Below are positions 54,812 to 62,460 of a stretch of DNA of 64,000 bases, in pieces. The DNA lies in NCBI GenBank assembly GCA_030748735.1, contig JASMLK010000136.1, forward strand, positions 1-64,000, written 5' to 3'. A program made the position numbers and the translations under genes. The stretch's first letter is position 1, and each line of letters begins with the position of its first letter. The DNA comes from Myxococcota bacterium. Lineage in GTDB: Bacteria; Myxococcota_A; UBA9160; UBA4427. Below the pieces are notes generated by a model, which was given only the letters and a program-made list of their open reading frames with translations, searched no databases and was not told where the DNA came from.

Positions 54812-55869
54812 CAGGCATCTCCTTCGAGTACGGCAACGAGATTCTGTTGCAGGCACGGCCCGCTCGTCGCGTGGGCGACGCCGCGTTGGCCCTGGCCCGC
54901 GTCGATCTGGCGGTAGGCTTCACCGAGTCGCGCGAGCCCCGCGCACATGAGCGGGTTGGCGGAAAGCGCGCCACCCGAAGCATTGATGGTGACGTCGCCC
55001 GCGAGCCCGAGCGCTTCCTTCAAGATGATTTCTTGATGACTGAATGGGGCGTGCAACTCCGCGAGGTCGACGCGGCCCTTGCCCACGCCCGCGTGTTCGC
55101 CGGCCGTCTGGGTCGAGGGCGATACCGTGAGGTCGCGACCGCCGGGCTGGTGGCTGTCGTAGCGGTGGTCGAGCCCGGTGATCCAGACGGGTGGGCGCGA
55201 AGCCTTCGAGACCGCTTCTTCCGCTGCGATGATCATCGCGCACGCACCGTCGGTGATCGGCGGCAGGTCGTGCTTGCGCAGCGGCGAGGCGACGTAGGGT
55301 TCGGCGAGCAGCGCGTCGACATCGAAGTCGCCCTTGAGCTGCGCCTGCGGGTTGCTCTTCGCCGCGGCGCGACTGCGGGCGGCGACTTCGGCCATCTGCC
55401 GTTCGGTCGTCTTGCCGGCGTCGATCATCGCGCGTGCCTGCAAGGCCGCCAGCGCGGGTGCGTCGGCGCCGAGCGGCGCCAACGTGTAGGGGTCGAGTTG
55501 CAGGATCATCGTCTGCGCGGGGTCGCCCATCGAAGCGCGGCCGAAGCAGAAGACGAGGGCCGAATCGATCTCGCCCGTCTGGATCTTCACCCACGACTCG
55601 TACATCGCCCAGGCGCCGTCCATTTCGACATGGGATTCGTTGATGGGCGGCCAGGCACCGAGCGCGTCCACAGCGCCTACGAACGAAAACGCCTGGCCCG
55701 AGAGATAGTCGGTGCTGCCCGAGCAGGTGAAGTCGATGTCGGCCTTGCTGAAACCCGACGTGTCGTAGAGCTCGTCGATGGTCGACATCAACATTTCGAC
55801 TTCGTTGTGTTCGACCTGGGAGCGGACGTACGGCGTCTGCGCGTAGCCCACGATCGCGACTTTGCGCAT
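54811..55869 (-). CDS. Thiolase-family (lipid-transfer/SCP2-type) protein, Ltp4-like
   Basis: 352 residues, beginning MRKVAIVGYAQTPYVRS and showing thiolase elements ITDGACAMIIAAEEA and NASGGALSANPLMCAGLARLGEAY. Partner of the downstream thiolase gene, with which it overlaps by one base; it also overlaps the upstream DUF35 gene by one base. Resembles Rv3522. Together with the DUF35 proteins it is likely a multi-subunit acyl-CoA-cleaving complex. Confidence 0.85.
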   Translation of the reverse strand: MRKVAIVGYAQTPYVRSQVEHNEVEMLMSTIDELYDTSGFSKADIDFTCSGSTDYLSGQAFSFVGAVDALGAWPPINESHVEMDGAWAMYESWVKIQTGEIDSALVFCFGRASMGDPAQTMILQLDPYTLAPLGADAPALAALQARAMIDAGKTTERQMAEVAARSRAAAKSNPQAQLKGDFDVDALLAEPYVASPLRKHDLPPITDGACAMIIAAEEAVSKASRPPVWITGLDHRYDSHQPGGRDLTVSPSTQTAGEHAGVGKGRVDLAELHAPFSHQEIILKEALGLAGDVTINASGGALSANPLMCAGLARLGEAYRQIDAGQGQRGVAHATSGPCLQQNLVAVLEGDA

Positions 55870-56369
55870 CAGGAAATCTCCTTGATCTTTTCGAAGGGGA
55901 CGTCCGGCTCGTCGAGGGGGACGAAGTGGTCGATGTTGGTCATCGAGGTCGTCCACTCGGATTCGGGGAGCCAGACCGCCTTGACCCGCATGCCGAGGCG
56001 CACCTGGTCGTACGGGCATTCCTGCATCAGGGCCGTGAAGGCGATGTCCGCACCGTCCAGACAGACGTTGGCCGCGACATAGGGCAGCTCGACCGTGATG
56101 TTTTCCGACGGCACGCGCACGATCGAAAAGCTCACGACCGTGCCGGTGTCCTTCAGCTCGACTTCCTTGCTGGTCGCGCGACCACAGCGCGCGCAGGCGC
56201 CGCGCGGCGGCACATAGACCCGGCCGCAGCCGTCGCAGGCCTGGCCCATGATCTTGCCCTTCTCCATGCCGCGGAGGAACCTGGTCGTCGCCTGGCCGGG
56301 CGTGAAGTCGTACGCGCAGCGCACCGGGGTGACGAGCACCTTGACGGGTTCGAGGGTTTCTTCGCTCAT
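55869..56369 (-). CDS. DUF35 zinc-ribbon/OB-fold protein
   Basis: 166 residues. A zinc ribbon CDGCGRVYVPPRGACARCG followed by an OB-fold (DTGTVVSFSIVRVPSE, PYVAANVCLDGADIAF). DUF35 proteins bind and regulate thiolase-like partners. Its ATGA overlaps the stop of the preceding gene, and its stop overlaps the first thiolase start. Similar to the DUF35 protein Rv3521 that neighbours Ltp3/Ltp4 in M. tuberculosis. Confidence 0.88.
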   Translation of the reverse strand: MSEETLEPVKVLVTPVRCAYDFTPGQATTRFLRGMEKGKIMGQACDGCGRVYVPPRGACARCGRATSKEVELKDTGTVVSFSIVRVPSENITVELPYVAANVCLDGADIAFTALMQECPYDQVRLGMRVKAVWLPESEWTTSMTNIDHFVPLDEPDVPFEKIKEIS

Positions 56370-56830
56370 GCTGAGCCCTCCGGTTCGAAGCAGGCGATGT
56401 CCTGGATCCGGCCGACCGTTTCGTCGGCCCAGCGGATCCGAACGCGCATGCCGGTCTTCATCTGGTCCTCGGAGACCCCCGAGACCGTGTGGACCATGGC
56501 GGTGTCGGCGCCGTCGAGCTTCACCAGCGCCCAGGCAAAGGGTTCCTGGAGATGGTTCTTCTCCTTGGGCGCATCGATCCAGCTCCACGACTCGACCGTG
56601 CCGCCGGGGCCGACTTCGACGAAGCCGTCGGTCGCCTCGCCCGTTTCGGGGTCGTACTCCGCGGGCGGCACGATCACGCGGCCGGCCTTCGTCTTGATTC
56701 CGTAGGTCTTGCGGTCGCGAAGACCGGTGAAGAAATGACTGAGCACACTGCCGAGCGAGCGTTTGTACGCGTACTCCATCACGTGGTCGGCGCGGAGGAG
56801 TTCCTCCCCGCCCGAAGCCTGCTGGCTCAT
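56366..56830 (-). CDS. DUF35-type OB-fold protein (no zinc ribbon)
   Basis: 154 residues. First gene of the leftward operon. OB-fold pattern GGTVESWSWIDAPKEKNH, FAWALVKLDGADTAMVH, MRVRIRWADETVGRIQD, but no Cys pairs, so the zinc ribbon is missing. It forms a tandem with the zinc-ribbon DUF35 gene (4-bp overlap), so one may bind each of the two thiolases. A gene pair with split roles is inference. Confidence 0.82.
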   Translation of the reverse strand: MSQQASGGEELLRADHVMEYAYKRSLGSVLSHFFTGLRDRKTYGIKTKAGRVIVPPAEYDPETGEATDGFVEVGPGGTVESWSWIDAPKEKNHLQEPFAWALVKLDGADTAMVHTVSGVSEDQMKTGMRVRIRWADETVGRIQDIACFEPEGSA

Positions 56831-57179
56831 GATCGCCTCCCGATGCGCGTCCGAACCCCAGCGAGCGGAACGCAGGACCCGGGGGCATCACGATCACGCG
56901 GGGCGGGGATGGGCGTCGACGTGGATTGCTCCGAGAAACCTGGGCGGTCTCTGCGAAAGCGCGCGTAGTCAAACACGTTCTTTCGACGGGAACAAGAGAG
57001 CGGGGGCTCGCATCTGCGGTGACCACCACACTACCCGACCGCACTTCAGTCGAAGCCGCCAAAGGCCGTGCCGCTCGGGCACTGCCCGCTCGCGATACGG
57101 CCAACATGGGTTGGCGACACTGCGGGATCGGGTCGCGCCGCGATACGGCCGCGGTACCTCGAAACTACAGTGATGAAGA
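56831..57179. other. Intergenic region upstream of the leftward steroid operon and tRNA-Ala
   Basis: About 350 bp, no supported gene. It contains a 12-bp direct repeat CGCGATACGGCC at 57091-57102 and 57139-57150. Promoter of the leftward steroid operon is expected near 56850-56950. An AT-richer box (GTAGTCAAACACGTTCTTTC) lies near 56966-56986. Confidence 0.45.
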
Positions 57180-57255
57180 TGGTGGAGCTGATCGGGGTCG
57201 AACCGACGACCTCCTGAATGCCATTCAGGCGCTCTCCCAACTGAGCTACAGCCCC
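57180..57255 (-). tRNA. tRNA-Ala (anticodon GGC)
   Basis: Minus-strand cloverleaf including an encoded CCA. The acceptor GGGGCTG pairs with CAGCTCC, the D-arm is GCTCAGTTGGGAGAGC, the anticodon stem CCTGA/TCAGG encloses loop ATGGCAT with anticodon GGC, and the T-arm is GTCGGTTCGACCCCGAT. Confidence 0.96.
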
Positions 57256-57420
57256 ACGAGGACGGCCGACCTTACCGTTCGCCCGAATCACTGTCAAAGA
57301 AAGGTCGCGGGTCGCGCCCCGAAACGCACCACGCCGCCGTTGAATCCCCATGGGGTCCGGCGAATCAGCGCTCTTCGTGAAGCGGCCATCAAGGGGTTCG
57401 GGTAGGGTAGGCCGCCGCGT

Positions 57421-57507
57421 GGCGGCGTGGCGGAATTGGTAGACGCGACGGATTCAAAATCCGTTGTCCGCAAGGACGTGCCGGTTCGACTCCGGCCGCC
57501 GCTACCA
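57421..57507 (+). tRNA. tRNA-Leu (anticodon CAA)
   Basis: 87 nt including encoded CCA. The acceptor GGCGGCG pairs with CGCCGCT (one G-T pair), TGGCGGAATTGGTAGACGC is the typical Leu D-arm, the anticodon stem ACGGA/TCCGT encloses TTCAAAA with anticodon CAA, and a long variable arm (TGTCCGCAAGGACG) marks a class II tRNA. The T-arm is GCCGGTTCGACTCCGGC. Confidence 0.96.
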
Positions 57508-57732
57508 CGCGTGCCCAGGCGCTGTGCCCCGGACGGTTCGGGCGCTGCCCGGGCTTTGCTGAAAAGCGAATTCGAGTGTCCTAGGCTAGCCCGAGTTGTC
57601 GTGCCGACGTCCTGTCCGGTTCGAGGGTGGTTTCGAGCGGGGCAGAACGATTCGGCGACTCCTAAACGCAACTCCGGCGAGATCGATCACGAATCCCTGC
57701 TGCATCCCCTGCGCGTGAAGGACGTCCAAACC

Positions 57733-59145
57733 ATGAATCGCTGCTTTCGTTGCCACTGGCTCGCCGCGTTGCTGCTCTGCGGCGTGCTCGGAACGTTGGG
57801 CTGCAACGACGACGGCAAGAGTTCAGCAAGCAGTTTCGGCGCTGGCTGTAACTCGAACGAGTGCAAGGTGTGGGCTTCCGATGTGGGGAATGGTTCTCTC
57901 TTCGGCCGAACGGTCGGGCTCGACGATGACGTGATGCTCGTGGGGTCGCCCACGGACAGCGATGCCGGGACTTCCGCGGGTGCAGTCTACGTCTTCGAAC
58001 GAGACGGTGAAGACTGGATCGAGGTTCAGAAACTCCTGGCCGACGACACCGCCGCCGATGATCTGTTCGGATTCGCCGTGGCCATCCGAGGCGATGTCGC
58101 GATCGTGGGCGCCTACGGCGAAGACGAGAACGGTTCCGGCACGGGTGCCGCCTATGTCTTTCGCAGCGACGGCACGACCTGGACCCAGGAAGCCAAGCTT
58201 CAGCCGCTCGACCCTGTCGACCAACATGGCTTCGGCAGCTCGGTTGGGATTTCGGGGGCCGTGGCGGTCGTCGGCGCCCCGGGTGACGACTCGAATGGCA
58301 CCGCGGCAGGCGCCGCCTACGCATTCCGCCACGATGCTGGGAGCTGGCTGCAGGACCAGAAGCTCACGGCCAGCGACGGTGCAGCGGCAGACCAATTCGG
58401 TGCCTCGGTGGCAACCGACGGCAGCGTGATCAGTGTTGGGGCTCGACTCGCCAGCGTCGATCCGCCCGATCCGCCGGGCACCCAGCGGCGCGGATTGCAG
58501 CGCCGGTCCGGTGCGGGGTACGTGTTCCGCTACGACGCTTCGTGGACCGAAGAAGCCAAGATCGTCGGCATTCGCGAACCCATCGAGTGCGAGGCCACGG
58601 CCGGCTTGACCGAGGTCAACGATTCGTGGACGGACGGCCATTTCGGCACTTCGACGTCGATCGATGGTGAGCTTCTCGCATTCGGGGCTCCCCGGTCGAA
58701 GCTGCGTGTCCCGCCTGCGTCTGGCTGTAGTTTGCGTCCCGAACTGAACGAAACGGGCGCCGCCTACATCTATCGTTTCGACGGCGATTCTTCGTGGGAC
58801 TTCCAACGGCGCATCATCGAGGCGGACCCGGAAGCGAATCTGCGACTCGGCGTGAAGGTGGACATTCGCGACGGCGGGACGGGCGGGACGAAAGTCCTTG
58901 CCATCGGCGCCCCGGGTTCGCGCGACCTCGGCGTTGGATCGGGCAAGGGCTATTACGTCGTGTACGACACGACGATCGGCGAATGGCCGCTGGTCCCGGT
59001 GACAGTGCTTCCCTCCGACGGTAGCGAGGGAGACCGTTTCGGTGACTCGGTCGCGGCCCAGGACGACATGATGGTCTTCGGGGCCACCGGTGACGACTCG
59101 GGCGGCGTGAATTCGGGTGCGGTCTACGTCTATCCCGTGGAGTAG
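57733..59145 (+). CDS. FG-GAP repeat (beta-propeller) lipoprotein
   Basis: 470 residues from ATG 57733. Lipobox LGTLGC (Cys ~24). Six to seven repeats of the FG-GAP type (LFGFAVAIRGDVAIVGAYGED, HGFGSSVGISGAVAVVGAPGDD, DRFGDSVAAQDDMMVFGATGDD), each followed by GAAYVFR-like strands, form a beta-propeller. Integrin-like propellers bind calcium and ligands at the surface; ligand unknown here. Followed 44 bp later by the GT-C/TPR gene. Confidence 0.88.
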   Translation: MNRCFRCHWLAALLLCGVLGTLGCNDDGKSSASSFGAGCNSNECKVWASDVGNGSLFGRTVGLDDDVMLVGSPTDSDAGTSAGAVYVFERDGEDWIEVQKLLADDTAADDLFGFAVAIRGDVAIVGAYGEDENGSGTGAAYVFRSDGTTWTQEAKLQPLDPVDQHGFGSSVGISGAVAVVGAPGDDSNGTAAGAAYAFRHDAGSWLQDQKLTASDGAAADQFGASVATDGSVISVGARLASVDPPDPPGTQRRGLQRRSGAGYVFRYDASWTEEAKIVGIREPIECEATAGLTEVNDSWTDGHFGTSTSIDGELLAFGAPRSKLRVPPASGCSLRPELNETGAAYIYRFDGDSSWDFQRRIIEADPEANLRLGVKVDIRDGGTGGTKVLAIGAPGSRDLGVGSGKGYYVVYDTTIGEWPLVPVTVLPSDGSEGDRFGDSVAAQDDMMVFGATGDDSGGVNSGAVYVYPVE

Positions 59146-59189
59146 GGTGGGTTGAGTTCGCCCGCGCCCAGCGTGCGTCTCGCACCGCG

Positions 59190-61523
59190 GTGTCGAGGGT
59201 GAGCGAAGCAGCGCAGCGCCCCACGGCGGAGGCCGCCCACGTGCATTCCGTCGGCGTGGCAATCGCGATGGGGCTGCTCGTCGCGCTGCTCTACGGCGCG
59301 ATCGATGCGGCTGCGCCGACGGAGCTGCGCTTCGTCAAGTACAACCTCGCGGCCGACCAGCACCTCGAAGGAAACCTGCCTTCGGTGCGGCGAATGGATC
59401 TGTCGCCGTTCTACTTCGAAACCATCGCGCTGCTTGGCCGCATCGCACCGGCGAGCGACACCCTGGCCCTCGAAGCGACCGGGTGGCTGCATCGAGTCGC
59501 CACCTTCGCCGCTGCGTCGCTCTTGTACCTGGTTCTCGCATGGCGCCTTCCTCGTCGTTACGCGGTTGCAGGTGTGGTGGCGCTCGCCGCAATGCCGCAC
59601 TTCATGGTCTACGCCCGGGTCTTCGAGCCGGAGTTGGTGCTGTTGGTTGCACTCCTCGGCTACGTGGTGGCGACGGATCGCGACGCCCGGTGGGCAGCCC
59701 TGCTGGCGGGTGTCTGTGCTGCAGCGGCAACGGCCTCTCGGCCGACGTTTCTGCTCTTGTTCCTGGCGCTGGGGCCGCTGGGCTTTGCCTTGCGCGGGAT
59801 GCGCGGTCGACCATTGGTCGTCCGGTGCGTGTGGTTCTTTCTGCCGCTGCTGATTTGCGGTGTCTGGCTCGGGGCGAGAGCGCAGAGTCTCGTTGGTGAC
59901 CCCTTTGCGCCAGTGATGAACCCGGGCACCGTCTTCTTCGAAGGCAATCATCCGCTTTCGCGCGGCACGAGCGCCGCCTATCCGATCAGCGTCGCAAGCT
60001 TGATCGTGCTCGACCCGAACGTCCCCGACGAAGCACACAACCGCTACCGCAAGGTCGCGCGTGAATCGCTGAGGCGCGGCCTGACGACGGCCGAGGTGAA
60101 CGCTTTCTGGGCCGGTCGAGCGTGGAACTTCATCGAGGATGAACCGGGCCGCGCTGTTCGAAACGTCTTCGCCAAGGGGCTGCGCGCACTGCGAGACGAT
60201 CGCTGGCACGACGTCGGCACCGCCGAAAAGCTCGAAGCACATCTTCCCATCGTGCCGTGGCTCTACGGTGCGCTCGTGAGTCTTGCGCTTCTGGGTGTGG
60301 GTTTCGAAGCGCGGGCCTGGCGGGAACAGCTTGCGCTACTGGCGTTCGGTGCCGCCCAGATCGCCGTGATGCTCGTCTTCTACGTGTCGGCGAGGCAGCA
60401 GATGGTGCTCTTGCCGTCGCTCGTCTACTTCGGACTCGCAGGCGTGCGGGGAGTGGTGCGATCGATTCGCGGCAACCGGCGAGCGGCCGCGGGTTGGGGG
60501 TTGCTCTGGCTTGGGCTCGTGCTGGTCGTCTTTGCGCGCGACGACACGACCCGCGACCACATCCACAGCTCGCGTGGTGGTCTCGAGGCGGACCGCGCAG
60601 CGGAGCGACTCTCCGATGCCATCCCGCTTGCCGCGCAGCACCACGCAATCAGCGAAGTGCTGGCTGCTGCGAGCTGGCTCGCGCGGGACAACCTGCCGGG
60701 AAACATCGATCGCGAAGGGCGATCTCCCTTCGCGGATGCCGCGCGGCGGATTGGGGCGCGACCCGAAGCCGACTTCTTCGACGAATTCGATCGGGGCACA
60801 CTCGAACTGCAGGCGGGGGACCTCGACGCGGCGCGATCGACCTTCGAAGCGCTGGCTGCGACGGGGCGGCGCGCGTACCGAACCTACGCGGAGGCCTCGG
60901 ACCCCGCGTTCTATCTCGGTCGGATCGCGGCGTTACAAGGCCAGCCCGAGGAGGCCGAAAGTTGGCTCTCACAGGCGCTCGATCGCACACCGGGTGACCC
61001 GTTCGTGCTCGCCGAAATGAGCGCACTCGCTTTCGGCTCCAACCATCGCGAGACCCTCGAGCGCTATTACAGCCCACTCGATGCCGAACTCCTGATCGCC
61101 GAGGCGCTTCTCGTTCACGCACGCGTGGAGCAGGCCGCCGAGCATTTCGGTCGCCACCTGCGCACGGCGAAGCGCTCCCATCGCGCGGCGGTGGGCTTTG
61201 CAGCGGCGCTTGGCGCCAGTGGCCAGGTCGAGCGCGGCGTGGAGGTCTACCGCCGGTCACTCGAGCGTGCGTCGACGCCCGTGCTCTGGAACGACCAGAT
61301 CAGCGCGCTGTATCGAACCTGGGCAGCGGCGCATCCGGACGACCCGGCGATTCGGCTCGAGGCGGCCGAGATCCTGGGCTTCCACGGTCGCTTCCGCGAG
61401 GCCGAAGCGATGCTCGAGAAACTCGACACCGGCGACGACCGCGTTCGAGCCTCACTGATACGCATGCGCGATTCCATTGCGGCCGGCGAAGCTACGGAAC
61501 CGGCGGCGTCAGAAGCGAACTGA
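59190..61523 (+). CDS. GT-C-like membrane glycosyltransferase with TPR C-terminus
   Basis: 777 residues from GTG 59190 (no clear Shine-Dalgarno; a GTG three codons on is an alternative). Residues ~25-470 have about 10 membrane helices and a first periplasmic loop with acidic residues (FVKYNLAADQHLEG), the PMT/ArnT-like (GT-C) layout. From ~520 to 770 TPR-like helix pairs follow (DLDAARSTFEALAAT, QPEEAESWLSQALDRTPGDPFVL, QVERGVEVYRRSLERA). It would use a lipid-linked sugar to modify envelope molecules. Its 3' end overlaps the convergent SGNH gene by 32 bp. Confidence 0.72.
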   Translation: MSRVSEAAQRPTAEAAHVHSVGVAIAMGLLVALLYGAIDAAAPTELRFVKYNLAADQHLEGNLPSVRRMDLSPFYFETIALLGRIAPASDTLALEATGWLHRVATFAAASLLYLVLAWRLPRRYAVAGVVALAAMPHFMVYARVFEPELVLLVALLGYVVATDRDARWAALLAGVCAAAATASRPTFLLLFLALGPLGFALRGMRGRPLVVRCVWFFLPLLICGVWLGARAQSLVGDPFAPVMNPGTVFFEGNHPLSRGTSAAYPISVASLIVLDPNVPDEAHNRYRKVARESLRRGLTTAEVNAFWAGRAWNFIEDEPGRAVRNVFAKGLRALRDDRWHDVGTAEKLEAHLPIVPWLYGALVSLALLGVGFEARAWREQLALLAFGAAQIAVMLVFYVSARQQMVLLPSLVYFGLAGVRGVVRSIRGNRRAAAGWGLLWLGLVLVVFARDDTTRDHIHSSRGGLEADRAAERLSDAIPLAAQHHAISEVLAAASWLARDNLPGNIDREGRSPFADAARRIGARPEADFFDEFDRGTLELQAGDLDAARSTFEALAATGRRAYRTYAEASDPAFYLGRIAALQGQPEEAESWLSQALDRTPGDPFVLAEMSALAFGSNHRETLERYYSPLDAELLIAEALLVHARVEQAAEHFGRHLRTAKRSHRAAVGFAAALGASGQVERGVEVYRRSLERASTPVLWNDQISALYRTWAAAHPDDPAIRLEAAEILGFHGRFREAEAMLEKLDTGDDRVRASLIRMRDSIAAGEATEPAASEAN

Positions 61524-62460
61524 GGAAGGGTTCGAGGCGATCCGCGACCAGCTCGTGTCCCTGGACATTGGGATGTTGGTCGAAGCCCGACACCCAGTAG
61601 TCCGTTGCATCGCGGCCCATGAAGTCGGGCAACAGGTTGTACGTCGGGAATCCGTTCTTCTTCGCGAACGTTTCGATGAGTTGCGAGATCTCGCGGAACG
61701 GATAGTCGTCGTCGAGCTGGACCAACACCGGAAAGACGACGAAGCCCACCTTCGTGCCGCGGGCCGCCGCGAGATCGCGCAGGCTCAGAAGGTTCGCCTG
61801 GGCGCGCCGCCACTCGGACGTCTGATGCGGCGGACCGAAGTAGGCCGCTCGAAAACGCTCGGTGTAGTGCTTCGCAACCTGTTCACGGTCCCGCGCATCC
61901 CGGAACAGCCGATAGAGATACGAGTAGCGATACGCGCGCGATCTGCGATTGCGTGAGCTCACTTCGTCGCGAATCCGATCGAAGAACTCGGGGACGCTCG
62001 CCGTTCGCGTGCCGTCTCGCAAAAAGAACACGATGAGCAGCAGGTCGGGGTCGAAGTCTTCGGCGGTGGCCTGCCAGACACGAAGCCATTCATCCGTCAG
62101 ACTGCCGGGGAGTCCGCCGTTCAGAATGTCGACCCCGGGTGCGAATCGTGGGTCCGCGGAAAGGCGTCGCTCCAGGATCTCCGGGAAGATCGCCGCGTCG
62201 TCGTAGACCCCCTGACCGAAGGTGAACGAGTCGCCGACCATCAGCACACGCTGGCGCCCCGGCGGTTTCTCGACCGGGTACTCGCGATCGCGCAGGTTCC
62301 ACTGGTTGCGCGTGTAGGCGTGGGTTTCGCTGTCGCGTTGGGCGGAGACCAGCTCGTCGTACCACGGTCGTTCCCAGATGAGCCGCGCGCCTCCCTCGGC
62401 GAGGGCCAACCCCAGGAACGTGCCGAACCCGACGAGTGCGAGGCGGCGCAACCAGATCAC
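61492..62460 (-). CDS. Membrane-anchored SGNH/GDSL hydrolase-like protein
   Basis: 322 residues from GTG 62460 (GTGA overlap with the sulfatase-like stop). N-terminal helix WLRRLALVGFGTFLGLALAEGG. The nucleophile block is canonical (VLMVGDSFTFGQGV), the Gly and Asn blocks are NGGLPGSLTDEW and LLIVFFLRDG (the latter weak), and the Asp-His block is VSGFDQHPNVQGHE. Probably an esterase or acyltransferase for envelope polysaccharide. It follows the sulfatase-like gene in one transcript. Confidence 0.82.
   Translation of the reverse strand: MIWLRRLALVGFGTFLGLALAEGGARLIWERPWYDELVSAQRDSETHAYTRNQWNLRDREYPVEKPPGRQRVLMVGDSFTFGQGVYDDAAIFPEILERRLSADPRFAPGVDILNGGLPGSLTDEWLRVWQATAEDFDPDLLLIVFFLRDGTRTASVPEFFDRIRDEVSSRNRRSRAYRYSYLYRLFRDARDREQVAKHYTERFRAAYFGPPHQTSEWRRAQANLLSLRDLAAARGTKVGFVVFPVLVQLDDDYPFREISQLIETFAKKNGFPTYNLLPDFMGRDATDYWVSGFDQHPNVQGHELVADRLEPFLSSLLTPPVP

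Noticed and set aside
57427-57732. An N-terminal extension of the FG-GAP lipoprotein across tRNA-Leu
   Set aside because: It would start inside the tRNA gene. The ATG at 57733 gives a proper lipoprotein signal.
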